From the NCBI RefSeq assembly GCF_030845195.1, contig NZ_CP132543.1, positions 637,501-701,500 on the forward strand: DNA of 64,000 bases. The letters run 5' to 3'. Within the stretch, counting starts at the first letter, position 1. Each line of letters starts with the position of its first letter. The notes beneath the pieces are model-generated. The model was not told the origin of the DNA, did no database searches, and saw nothing but the letters and a program-made list of their open reading frames with translations. Source of the stretch: Sanyastnella coralliicola (GTDB taxonomy: Bacteria > Bacteroidota > Bacteroidia > Flavobacteriales_D > Sanyastnellaceae). The position numbers and the translations under genes were made by a program. Below are positions 15,955-24,008 of this stretch, in pieces.

Positions 15955-16365
15955 TTATGCTTCGGTTCCCTTAGTAAGGGTTCCTGTTCCTTTCAATGAG
16001 AAGTCGTAAGTCACGACATCGTTGTAGTTCGAAGTGAAGTTGAGATTCTCAACGTAGGCTGAACCTTCGAGGTAGGTGTCGCCAGTTACTCCAGTGGTCA
16101 TTCGTACGGTCACGAGTGTTCCGTTCTGGAGGTTGTCAATCATTTCATCTCCACCGAGAGTTGCATCCATCGCATAAATGGCTGAGCCACTTGCGTTCCA
16201 AGACGTTTGTCCTGGTAGTACTTGTTCTGCACCATCGTTATCCTTACAAGTGGCATCAATGAACGCTCGACTCAATGAGATCGATGCGTCACGTGAACAC
16301 CCGACAAGGGTTCCTCCGATGTACAGTTCGAGGTCATTACCCTCAATTGCTCCTGTAGACGGCAT
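15955..16365 (-). CDS. Major tail (tube) protein, TP901-1 type
   Basis: 136 aa, beta-rich. LELYIGGTLVGCSRDASISLSRAFIDATCKDN at residues 12-43 and the DVVTYDFSLKGTGTL ending are typical of TP901-1-family tube proteins. Place in the gene order (before the G/GT chaperones) agrees. Polymerises into the tail tube. Confidence 0.88.
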   Translation of the reverse strand: MPSTGAIEGNDLELYIGGTLVGCSRDASISLSRAFIDATCKDNDGAEQVLPGQTSWNASGSAIYAMDATLGGDEMIDNLQNGTLVTVRMTTGVTGDTYLEGSAYVENLNFTSNYNDVVTYDFSLKGTGTLTKGTEA

Positions 16366-16399
16366 ATTCTTCTGTTTTTAATTGGGTTATGTAATTCCC

Positions 16400-16672
16400 T
16401 TATTCAGGGTCTGTTCCTTGTTTGTCGTCTACCTCATCTTCTTCGCTGCCCTCATTCTTATGAATCAGCGTCATGGTGCTTTCCTCTTCTCGTCTTTTTT
16501 CGTCTCGTTCGTCAATGGCGTCCATAATGGCGTCCTCGATTGTCTGTTCTTCGGTTGAAACCGCATAACCACCCTCGATCAATTCGTCTGCTAGTTGGGT
16601 TGTAACTGTGATCACTTTTCCCTTTGTGAACTTGGTGCGTTCTGGGTGGTCTTTGAGCATTTCGATTTTCAT
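16400..16672 (-). CDS. Hypothetical structural-module protein
   Basis: 90 aa. Residues 1-38 (MLKDHPERTKFTKGKVITVT, ADELIEGGYA) look like a small beta-barrel of head or tail decoration type, similar in pattern to the end of the 163-aa protein at 19955-20446 (AADQLIADGYA type). The rest is acidic and disordered. One-base overlap with the next upstream gene. Confidence 0.55.
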   Translation of the reverse strand: MKIEMLKDHPERTKFTKGKVITVTTQLADELIEGGYAVSTEEQTIEDAIMDAIDERDEKRREEESTMTLIHKNEGSEEDEVDDKQGTDPE

Positions 16673-16971
16673 TACTTCTGAATTTGAGCGGTTGGAAATT
16701 GGGTGTTGATGAATTGGGCAATAAGGGCCGCGTCTATTGACTCGTCGCCTTCAGCCAGTGTGTTGTCAAAAGTTCGGCTGTGCTTGTATGAGCCTTCCTG
16801 GAAGATGACCTCTACTTGAAAGTGTCGTGTCTCTGCATCGTAATTGATGCGCTTCACTTTGAAGGTTGGATTAAGCAGAAGTAGGTCTTCTGTAACCTGT
16901 TGCTCGCCTTGCATTTCCCATGTAATATCCCAGAGTGCCATAGTCTTATGATTGTGCGTGCCATGGAGCAC
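16672..16971 (-). CDS. Hypothetical structural-module protein
   Basis: 99 aa, begins with HNHKTMALWDITWEM; ATG at 16952 (MALWDIT) is an alternative start that avoids most of the 26-bp overlap with the upstream gene. Alpha/beta, no family recognised. In the tail-gene block. Confidence 0.55.
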   Translation of the reverse strand: MLHGTHNHKTMALWDITWEMQGEQQVTEDLLLLNPTFKVKRINYDAETRHFQVEVIFQEGSYKHSRTFDNTLAEGDESIDAALIAQFINTQFPTAQIQK

Positions 16972-18448
16972 ACATGATGAAATTTCTTGTTGATGTCTTT
17001 GAGGTCACGGCCATGCGGAAGTTCCCTCCGGTGAATGTTGAATACGCTGAAGTGGAGCCGAGCTCGTAGGTGGTTGCTGTCCAGATGTTAGCCAGTGATA
17101 GATTCCCGAAACCAGGTGGCTCGTCTTGGTATGAGCGTTCGTGGTTCCATAGCTGTTGAATCATTGCTTTGGTAGGAATACGCCATGATGTTATTCCGCC
17201 AAGAGAAGATGCCTCCGCGAAAGCAATGGCGTCCGCTAGTGTCATTGAAGACTGTCGAACAACCCACCACCTCCATCCGGTTAAACAATCCAACACCATG
17301 CTGTCTGCAGGAACTACTAAACGAGCTGCCGCAGTTCCGTCAGTGTGCACGAAACGTGCGTTGTTGTCAAAGACATTATTGGGAGTCACGAAGTCAAAAG
17401 GCTCGGCCTGTGACTTATCGATCATCATTATCTTTTCAGGAATAGCCGGAATAGTCACACCATCTCCGTTTTGATTGTACCATCCTTCGTCTCCAGTGTG
17501 GTAGCTTGTTTTCTGGAAGTCGTGACAAGAGTTGTAGAGAACACCAGACTGAGTGAGTGAAGGAGGGCAAGTATATGTTTCCTCTCCTTCAACTGGATGC
17601 AGGGTTGCAACTGTCGCGCCTTCAGAATCAAGAACCTTTGTTGCTAGAAGGTTGATGTCATCTCCTGGAGCTACTGAATGAATGATTGCGGAGCCGTCGC
17701 TTTTTTTGATCAATCCGGCGCTTAGTGTATTGATGGTTCCTGGAACCATGTCACCAACCGCCTCACTTCTGTGATTTAGTACTCGTGCATCCGGCACATC
17801 CACCTCGTCTCCTGCGTCTGCTTCAGCCAGTAAGTCATCATTACTCAACACGACGCGCACTGACGGAATGTCAACCGTATCTGCTTGACCGTCTGTAGGA
17901 GGTGCGATTTGAGAGTGTTGGGTTCCGCTAGGGAGTAGCCTCAGGTTTATGTATGCTTGCTGGAATGAGCTTCCAGGGTTGATCAAAGCGGCTGTTGAGC
18001 CGTCTGGCGCTAGAATAGTCACGGGGTCACTAATACCAGGTGGGAAGTTTGGACCGTTTCCTTCGGTATGAATCTTCACCTCGTACAGCTGGGTCATTCC
18101 CCATATAGGAAGATCGTCCCTGAAGTCGTCGATTTCGTTAATGAACTCGATCGTCTGCACCTTCTTTCCGCTCACCTCACCAGTGTAGCGAACCAGAGCT
18201 GATCTACATGCCTCTGTAATAGCGGTAACATCAACCGATGTTTCACCTAGGATAGTGAGCTCAATGTCATATACGTCTAGGACGGAGGATTTATCCTTCG
18301 TAGGCTCTGGGTCTAGTCCTCTCTGTGAGACGATAATTGCCGGGAAGGTAGTGTTCTCCTCAGGCTGTGTGCTTGGGTAGATACGAGTACCAACTAGATC
18401 AGTCACCGCAGTGCTGGCAAGTAATATGTTGATTACAACCACCTTCAT
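16946..18448 (-). CDS. Chimeric tail terminator-like protein with C-terminal DUF1566-like domain
   Basis: 500 aa. Residues 1-130 resemble the DUF3168/tail-terminator family (LASTAVTDLVGTRIYPSTQPE..., then a FRDDLPIWGMTQLYEVKI end), and the place after the HK97 gp10-like gene fits. Residues 150-360 are a low-complexity beta-rich linker (VRVVLSNDDLL, RVLNHRSEAVGD). Residues 365-500 match the DUF1566 pattern: LTGWRWW, LADAIAFAEASSLGGITSWRIPT, IWTATTY, then NFIMCAPW. DUF1566 has a C-type-lectin-like fold and occurs in surface and receptor-binding proteins. A terminator ring carrying lectin domains would decorate the head-tail neck. Confidence 0.7.
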   Translation of the reverse strand: MKVVVINILLASTAVTDLVGTRIYPSTQPEENTTFPAIIVSQRGLDPEPTKDKSSVLDVYDIELTILGETSVDVTAITEACRSALVRYTGEVSGKKVQTIEFINEIDDFRDDLPIWGMTQLYEVKIHTEGNGPNFPPGISDPVTILAPDGSTAALINPGSSFQQAYINLRLLPSGTQHSQIAPPTDGQADTVDIPSVRVVLSNDDLLAEADAGDEVDVPDARVLNHRSEAVGDMVPGTINTLSAGLIKKSDGSAIIHSVAPGDDINLLATKVLDSEGATVATLHPVEGEETYTCPPSLTQSGVLYNSCHDFQKTSYHTGDEGWYNQNGDGVTIPAIPEKIMMIDKSQAEPFDFVTPNNVFDNNARFVHTDGTAAARLVVPADSMVLDCLTGWRWWVVRQSSMTLADAIAFAEASSLGGITSWRIPTKAMIQQLWNHERSYQDEPPGFGNLSLANIWTATTYELGSTSAYSTFTGGNFRMAVTSKTSTRNFIMCAPWHAQS

Positions 18449-18981
18449 CGTTTCGCCTTTTTGATGGTGCGCTTCATAACCCTGTTAAGGGCAGCGCCGA
18501 TCTCAAATGAAAAGGCTTGGACCACTTCTTCTTTCTTCGATTCAATCGCCGGTTTTGCGAATGGGCGTGCCTTTGTACCTGGGTGGTCGATCATTCGGAC
18601 ACGAATAGTCTTCCCGCCCTTGCCTTTGAAAGTGAAGTAGCCCTTCTTCGAGGTTCTTTCACCAGCAGATGTTCCATGCTCGATTAAGTGGGCGTGGTAG
18701 CCTTTGAATCTGCCACCCACTCGCGGACCGGTGATGGTAGAGGTTGTCTCTCTTCCTCGGTCCTTTAATGTCTTTGTGCCAATAGACTTCTTTAAGTTCC
18801 CAGAACGGGATTTAGTGCTTGAGTCTAGGTTTCGAATCATCTGTTGCACAACTGGCTTTGCCGCCTTCTTTTGCGCTGAGATGAGTACAGATTTTTTGAG
18901 CGCAGGGGGAAGTTCCTGAAGCAGCTTTTGGATCTGCTCAGCACCTTCAAGTTTCATATCAATCGCCTGTGCTCCTGGCAT
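18445..18981 (-). CDS. HK97 gp10-family neck/tail completion protein
   Basis: 178 aa, basic. Starts with a helical pattern DMKLEGAEQIQKLLQELPPALKK and has GTSAGERTSKKGYF and KARPFAKPAIESKKEEVVQAF, the RPFxxPA motif typical of HK97 gp10-like proteins. Overlaps the next gene by 4 bp. Confidence 0.85.
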   Translation of the reverse strand: MPGAQAIDMKLEGAEQIQKLLQELPPALKKSVLISAQKKAAKPVVQQMIRNLDSSTKSRSGNLKKSIGTKTLKDRGRETTSTITGPRVGGRFKGYHAHLIEHGTSAGERTSKKGYFTFKGKGGKTIRVRMIDHPGTKARPFAKPAIESKKEEVVQAFSFEIGAALNRVMKRTIKKAKR

Positions 18982-18982
18982 C

Positions 18983-19081
18983 TTATCTGTGTTTCGGCGC
19001 TGCTTGGATAGCGCGGTTTTTTGGTGGGCGTTTGTGGGCCCGTGGCTTCAGAGGTTTCTCTGGTTTCTTGTCTCGATTCAT
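18983..19081 (-). CDS. 32-aa very basic peptide between neck genes
   Basis: Its ATG overlaps the TGA of the head-closure gene (ATGA), and its TAA lies 1 bp before the ATG of the gp10-like gene, so it fills the gap exactly. About 40 percent Lys, Arg and His, rich in Pro. Tight packing argues for translation; alternatively only a coupling frame that carries ribosomes across. Confidence 0.45.
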   Translation of the reverse strand: MNRDKKPEKPLKPRAHKRPPKNRAIQAAPKHR

Positions 19082-19392
19082 AACTTCAATTCCGTCTCAA
19101 TCCTTAGTCGGTCTTTTCTACCTATCTCTTCCACGTAGATGACTTGGTGCTCTTTGTTGTTGTAGACCAAGACCATCTTCTCATCTACGTCAGTTCGGTA
19201 TCTGATTTCAAATACCCGCTTTCGTGTTACTGTCTTCTTTTCGTTTTCCTGCGACTCCATTCCTCGAAGAGGAACAAGCCTTGCCCATACTGTCGCCACA
19301 TCGCTGTAGGTCCTGTCTGGAAAATTCTCCGCGTTCGTTGTGGTGGTGAACGAACGGAGGGTGACGCGTTTATCTAGTTCTCCGATATTCAT
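19078..19392 (-). CDS. Head-closure / head-tail adaptor protein (SPP1 gp16-like)
   Basis: 104 aa, small beta-barrel pattern of the family: MNIGELDKRVTLRS at the start, VATVWARLVPL, RKRVFEIRYRTDVDEKMVLVYNNKEHQVI. These features define the phage head-tail joining family. Overlaps the upstream connector by 4 bp. Confidence 0.88.
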   Translation of the reverse strand: MNIGELDKRVTLRSFTTTTNAENFPDRTYSDVATVWARLVPLRGMESQENEKKTVTRKRVFEIRYRTDVDEKMVLVYNNKEHQVIYVEEIGRKDRLRIETELKL

Positions 19393-19952
19393 CTGAATAC
19401 AGAGACTTTGTAAGGGCTGAGTAGCATGTGGGTGCTGGTCTCAACCTTCGAAATAGTTCTGGCTGTCACCTCGTTCTGACGAAGCTCATACATGGTTGCT
19501 ACCATCATCAATACCGCCTGAACGATGGGTACTGGAAGTTCGCTTGATGCAAACCCGGCGTCGAAGTTGATTGTAACCGCTCCGAGCTGGTTCTTTAGAT
19601 CTGGACAGTTGGTGAAGTGGATAACACCAGGATACTCGTCACTATTGACTGAATAGTCACTAGATGAGAGTGTCTGATTAGCACCATCTCCATCGATGTA
19701 AGTCACAGACGTCACAGAACCAAGAGGGGCAACCTCAAATCGATACTTGCCAGAAGGCCATGTGTCCAGCATAACGCGACAGGCAATCTCCGCCATGATG
19801 AACCCGTATTCATCTTCTAGATATCTGCACGCAGCATCGAGCAGTGATGTGAGAAGCGCATCTTCGCTTCCCGCATCCTGCTTAATCTGATCGTAGACCT
19901 TAGATAATGGAATCAGATCCGTGTAGGTGATATTTCCTAAACGCTTAACCAC
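19389..19952 (-). CDS. Head-tail connector (gp6-like)
   Basis: 187 aa. DLIPLSKVYDQIKQDAGSEDALLTSLLDAACRYLEDEYG near the start and VPIVQAVLMMVATMYELRQNE near the end match gp6-like connector proteins that bind below the portal. Confidence 0.85.
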   Translation of the reverse strand: MVKRLGNITYTDLIPLSKVYDQIKQDAGSEDALLTSLLDAACRYLEDEYGFIMAEIACRVMLDTWPSGKYRFEVAPLGSVTSVTYIDGDGANQTLSSSDYSVNSDEYPGVIHFTNCPDLKNQLGAVTINFDAGFASSELPVPIVQAVLMMVATMYELRQNEVTARTISKVETSTHMLLSPYKVSVFR

Positions 19953-19954
19953 GA

Positions 19955-20446
19955 CTACTCCTCGGTCTCCTCTTCTTCTTTGTATGGAAGAGCATAGCCA
20001 TCTGCAATCAGCTGGTCAGCTTGCGCAGCGGGCAACTCGGGAGTAGCTCCCTTGAAGTACGCTAACCCATGACTTCCCGCAAGACCGCGAAGAACTTCTA
20101 CGCGCTTCTTTGGACCATCAATGTCATATGCCGGTTGATCGGATTCTTCTTCCTCTAACTCTGCGATGCGAGCGGTGCCAGCATCCAGAACAGTCTTACG
20201 TTCTTCACCTTCTAGGATAGCCTTCACCTTTTCTACGGTATCGGCCTCCTTAATTTGCGCAATCAACTCTTGAGCTTTAGGCTTCTGGTTTGATCCGGCT
20301 GCAGTGTTCAGTTCGTTCTGGATTGCTGCACGACGTTCTTCGGCGGCATCGAGAATTTCTTGCTCTTCAACTCCCTCAACCACAGCATCTACATCTTCGA
20401 TTGTTTTTGAGTCCGCAATGGACTGTAGAATTTCATCCTTGTTCAT
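19955..20446 (-). CDS. Hypothetical head-module protein with internal repeat
   Basis: 163 aa. Two similar helical units: ILQSIADSKTIEDVDAVVEG / EILDAAEERRAAI (residues 5-42) and LIAQIKEADTVEKVKAILEG / TVLDAGTARIAEL (61-99), a short tandem duplication. The C-terminus (VEVLRGLAG, GYALPYKEEEETEE) is acidic. Sits between capsid and connector, where some phages encode decoration proteins. Confidence 0.6.
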   Translation of the reverse strand: MNKDEILQSIADSKTIEDVDAVVEGVEEQEILDAAEERRAAIQNELNTAAGSNQKPKAQELIAQIKEADTVEKVKAILEGEERKTVLDAGTARIAELEEEESDQPAYDIDGPKKRVEVLRGLAGSHGLAYFKGATPELPAAQADQLIADGYALPYKEEEETEE

Positions 20447-20461
20447 GATGTATGGAATGAA

Positions 20462-20485
20462 GGGACCAGCCCGTGGGCTAGTCCC
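20462..20485 (-). other. Stem-loop after the major capsid gene
   Basis: GGGACTAGCCC pairs with GGGCTGGTCCC (11 bp, one G-U) with only about 2 nt in the loop centre, and no T-run. Placed in the only real gap of the head module; probably an mRNA stabiliser or partial terminator that raises capsid expression relative to later genes. Confidence 0.6.
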
Positions 20486-20505
20486 TGATTATTCAATGGA
20501 GTGGA

Positions 20506-21852
20506 TTAGTTAGGAGTGATGTCAGTACACACCGCGAACGATTCCTCGTTGCGGATACCGACATCAGCAAGCGCGTTGATAACGAACTCACGGATACCTT
20601 CCTTCGCTCGGTGGTTACCCACGGAGATGTCGATAACACCCCAGTTTCCAAGGATCATCTGTGAGAAGTCTCCAAGGATAGCAGCGTGACAAACATTGAC
20701 GCTTGTACCTTTCGTTAGGTTAGAAGGAACTTGAGTCGAAGTCAGCATTGGCATACCGTATAGGTTGCGTCCGTCTTCAGAAAGGTACTTAGCTGTGTTT
20801 GCTGATTTCTCAGTGGTTGCAGCATGTCCTTTAACTCCAGGGGTAGTCAACCATGTAGGGTTGTTGATTGGGGCGTTGCTTTGCTCAACAGATGTCAAGA
20901 ACTCAACGACCTTAGCCCATGTCAACGCACCTCCGTTGGTTCCGATTTCAACTGTGTTGATGTCGTTGGCATTCAGAACACCTTCAGGCACGTTACCCGC
21001 TCCTGAGCCGTTGATACCTGCCTGATCGAGAAGAAGCGCAAAGGCAAACTCCAGGTCACGCATAATCAAACGTTGAACATCCTCAGACGACTGAGCAATC
21101 AACTGGATACCAAGATCCACGAATGCTGCAGCACGCTTAGGAGACATTTGAATTACACCGAATGTCGGGTTAGTTTCCGCTGCTGCCGCAGTTTCACCAG
21201 CCCAAGCAGCTTGAGCAATTCCAGTTTGTTTTGGAATATCCACATCCCCAACAAGGTCGTTTAACACCTGGGCACCAGCAGCAACGACTTGAGGCGTTGG
21301 GCGTAGCGCTGGAATCATTGGCATCTGCTGAGTTGCCACGAGGTTACCTCCTGCAGTAGCAGTACCAACGACTAGGTCACGCTGCTCTCGCATACGATCT
21401 TCCTTCTGGCGGTCTTCCGATGAAAGAACACGGAAGAAATCAGACGGTAGACCGAATCCTTTCAGTGATGAGTTACGCTCGCGAGCTTCTTTCACTGCTT
21501 CTTGGTGGACCTCAAGCTCGACACCTTCGAGGTTGCGATTCATGTGCAAGTGGTGAAGGAAACGGCTCCACTTGAATTGCGACATGTTGTCGATGTCCTC
21601 TCCGGAGCGCTTAGAATTGTCCGCAGGGTTACCACCTGACATGGCAGCTACGCGTTCTTGAGCACGCTCACGGATTTCAGCGTCTTGTAAGTCCTTTTGG
21701 AGACGTTCAATTTTACCGTCAAGGTCCTTCAGTTGCTGTCGTTGTTCGTCGGTGAATTTTCGTTCCTCTGACTGTTCAACGGCATCAAGAATAACCTTCT
21801 GTTTATCCGTCAGCTCGGTAATTTCCTGACGAATTTCTCTAGCAGTTTTCAT
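20506..21852 (-). CDS. Major capsid protein, HK97 fold
   Basis: 448 aa. Residues 1-75 are a coiled coil (scaffolding delta domain); the mature fold starts after about residue 150 (VVGTATAGGNLVATQQMPMIPALRP) with FVDLGIQLIAQSSEDVQRLIMRDLEFAFALLLDQAGINGSG, typical of HK97-type capsids. Cleavage by the adjacent protease is expected between these parts. ATGA overlap with the protease gene. Confidence 0.93.
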   Translation of the reverse strand: MKTAREIRQEITELTDKQKVILDAVEQSEERKFTDEQRQQLKDLDGKIERLQKDLQDAEIRERAQERVAAMSGGNPADNSKRSGEDIDNMSQFKWSRFLHHLHMNRNLEGVELEVHQEAVKEARERNSSLKGFGLPSDFFRVLSSEDRQKEDRMREQRDLVVGTATAGGNLVATQQMPMIPALRPTPQVVAAGAQVLNDLVGDVDIPKQTGIAQAAWAGETAAAAETNPTFGVIQMSPKRAAAFVDLGIQLIAQSSEDVQRLIMRDLEFAFALLLDQAGINGSGAGNVPEGVLNANDINTVEIGTNGGALTWAKVVEFLTSVEQSNAPINNPTWLTTPGVKGHAATTEKSANTAKYLSEDGRNLYGMPMLTSTQVPSNLTKGTSVNVCHAAILGDFSQMILGNWGVIDISVGNHRAKEGIREFVINALADVGIRNEESFAVCTDITPN

Positions 21853-22511
21853 GCTGATCGATGTTTATTGATGTTGGATTTATACCGAGCCATTTCAAGC
21901 TCGTACGAATTGTCATTGTCGTCGTTTGAGGTTGGCTCGTCAGAGCGCAATCCTTCTACTTCTACCTTCAGGGTTTTCTCTTTCTCTTGTGAACGAACAC
22001 CTGACTTGATGTCTGCCTGAATGGGCGCGAAGCTTACCTCGTATGGCATCCAGTTCGTTGCGCGGTAGATCGGAATCTCGTCTTCACCTTGGTCTTCTCT
22101 GTTGAATCGTTTGATGTCGTATCCGACAGAAACCCCTGTAACAATACCCTGGCGAATCTTCTGGTAAGTATTCTCAACGTCAGGGGTATCCGCGAAACGG
22201 ATAACTCCAATCAGTTGTTTGTTCTTGATTTCGTAAGATTCAACCCGTCCAAGAACCCCCTCACATCCACCGTATGTCCAGTGATTATCATAAACAGGAA
22301 CACCTGCTTCCATGCGCGAAACATCTACGTGTTCAGGGTCTAGAGAAAGCACTTCGTCGTACTCCTCATTCTGGCGCCAAGAGAATCTTCGAACAGGTTC
22401 TTCTGTGGCAATTACTACCTCGACCGTTCGCTCTTCCTCGTTGAAGCTGTCAGGATTCATGGTGGCGCGAACGAATGGCGCTTGAATTTCAATTGTGCGT
22501 TTATCAGCCAT
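21849..22511 (-). CDS. Prohead protease, HK97 family
   Basis: 220 aa from the ATG at 22511 (MADKRTIEIQAPF); the frame is open further, but that part overlaps the portal gene. Catalytic His in YDNHW and Ser in GVSVGY are the HK97 protease motifs; the fold is herpesvirus-protease-like. It cleaves capsid delta domains and itself during head maturation. Confidence 0.9.
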   Translation of the reverse strand: MADKRTIEIQAPFVRATMNPDSFNEEERTVEVVIATEEPVRRFSWRQNEEYDEVLSLDPEHVDVSRMEAGVPVYDNHWTYGGCEGVLGRVESYEIKNKQLIGVIRFADTPDVENTYQKIRQGIVTGVSVGYDIKRFNREDQGEDEIPIYRATNWMPYEVSFAPIQADIKSGVRSQEKEKTLKVEVEGLRSDEPTSNDDNDNSYELEMARYKSNINKHRSA

Positions 22512-23796
22512 TGCCTTTGGATTGTTGGATTTGACCTGAGTCAATGATTTTGTCTGCGTAGTCGTCGATTCGATCGAGCGGAAGAAGGTTAACCTGGACG
22601 AGATTTCGATCTCCACCTTCGGTTGGGTTGTATCCTTCTTCTTCTCTGGCCTCATTAATTTTGAGGACGCCAGATGCAATGAGTTTTTGAGTGTATTCTG
22701 CGCGAGCCTTGATGTCCCCTCGTGTCAAATTCTTGAGGTTGAATGCTAGAGAGATAGTTCTGCGATTTGGAGCAGGGATAATCTTCTTCGTCAACTCGGC
22801 TTCAATGAGTTCACAGATGGGTTGGATACAGTCAACCTTGAACTGTGTTGTCTGCGTTTCTGCGTTCGAGTATTTGACGTCGCTCTCTGCTTGAACCTTG
22901 AAAGGCGGGACGTTGAAGATGGTGCAGATGTCTCCCTTTGTCATTTTCCGAGTCTCAATGAACTGAGAGTCATTTGCTGGAATAGTGATCCGCTGATAAT
23001 TGACAGGCACTGGAGCTACGACTGTACCATGTGACTTGTTGATTCCGCTGTACTGTTCCTTGAAAGTATCAACTAGGGTTTGGTAGTTTCTTCCCGGGGT
23101 CTCTTTTGGAGAAACGAGGGCGGCGGGGTTCGCTGCTTCACCGAAGAAACGAGCGCCGTATTGAGTTGCAGCCATGTCTACCCCAAGGTTCTCTGCAAAC
23201 AAACGGATAGGGCTCTTCCAATGGGCGTTCGCAAGAATGAATAGGTCATCAAAATGAACCATCCCAATCCCTTGGACATGAAAGTGTGTGACCTCCCATG
23301 GTGCTTGAGAGTGAGTATACATTGGACTCACTTCTTCCGTACGAAGAAGCTTTATTTCTGCAACGTCTCCACGAGCATTCCTTGTCAAATGTGCATACGC
23401 TACCCCGTGGAGGAGGTAGTAACTGATCATCGTCCGCCAAAAGACGAATCGATTTGCTGTAGCTAACGGGTTTCGGTCAACAAGGTCGAGAAGGGCGTGG
23501 TCGTAGATTTTTGTTCTGACACTCTTCTTTATCTCGAATGCCTCAATAGGTGTGGACGCAATCGTTTTAGCGATTAGATCAACACATGCGTAGACTGTTG
23601 AAATTCGCAATGCGCTGGTTTCGTTTACACGAATCCCGCTTTGGGTTGGGAACCCTTGAAATAGATTGAGAATAGACTCGGAATATCCGTTCTTAGCAGA
23701 GTTTCTCTGCATAAATGCGTCGCCGATCGCACGACCGACAGCACTCTGAGATATGGTTTTCACGAGTCCCACTGCGGCCAAATATTGCAAAAGCAA
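22504..23796 (-). CDS. Portal protein, HK97 family
   Basis: 430 aa if started at the TTG at 23796; a GTG at 23772 is as likely, since a promoter-like element (23779-23802) lies over the first codons. Family marks: NETSALRISTVYACVDLIAKTIASTP near the start, YGARFFGEAANPAALVS, and the FNVPPFKV segment. Forms the dodecameric DNA entry ring. Its end overlaps the protease start by 8 bp. Confidence 0.92.
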   Translation of the reverse strand: MLLQYLAAVGLVKTISQSAVGRAIGDAFMQRNSAKNGYSESILNLFQGFPTQSGIRVNETSALRISTVYACVDLIAKTIASTPIEAFEIKKSVRTKIYDHALLDLVDRNPLATANRFVFWRTMISYYLLHGVAYAHLTRNARGDVAEIKLLRTEEVSPMYTHSQAPWEVTHFHVQGIGMVHFDDLFILANAHWKSPIRLFAENLGVDMAATQYGARFFGEAANPAALVSPKETPGRNYQTLVDTFKEQYSGINKSHGTVVAPVPVNYQRITIPANDSQFIETRKMTKGDICTIFNVPPFKVQAESDVKYSNAETQTTQFKVDCIQPICELIEAELTKKIIPAPNRRTISLAFNLKNLTRGDIKARAEYTQKLIASGVLKINEAREEEGYNPTEGGDRNLVQVNLLPLDRIDDYADKIIDSGQIQQSKGNG

Positions 23797-23824
23797 TAAT
23801 CAGCAACAATAAAAATGTTGCATT
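23779..23824 (-). promoter_or_regulatory. Operator site 4 and possible promoter before portal gene
   Basis: Contains AATATTGCAAAAGCAATAAT, AGCAACAAT and ATGTTGCAT, the TTGC/GCAA half-sites seen elsewhere in the prophage. On the minus strand ATTG-N20-AATATTTG gives an imperfect promoter. It may be an internal promoter in the late operon. Confidence 0.4.
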
Positions 23825-24003
23825 TATCGTCGTCGTGCATTCAAGAAACGATCACGTGCTGAGCGGAAACTGTTGAAATTACTGTACTTCCGGCGTTTGT
23901 ATTGCTCGACGTGTTGCTCTTCAGTTTTTTCATAAGCCTCTTGTTGGCTTTTGCTTTTCGTCAAGTTCGTGAAGTAGAGGTTGTAAAATGTGCTATTCTT
24001 CAT
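23824..24003 (-). CDS. 59-aa basic phage protein between TerL and portal
   Basis: ATG lies 5 bp after the terminase stop; 59 codons ending in ARRR. Rich in Tyr, Lys, Arg, Gln; predicted helical. Its position and spacing make it a real gene of the packaging module though too short for most gene callers. No family recognised. Confidence 0.6.
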   Translation of the reverse strand: MKNSTFYNLYFTNLTKSKSQQEAYEKTEEQHVEQYKRRKYSNFNSFRSARDRFLNARRR

Positions 24004-24008
24004 ATCGC

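Noticed and set aside
22512-22679. N-terminal extension of the prohead protease
   Set aside because: It overlaps the portal gene by 168 bp; the ATG at 22511 gives the normal family start.
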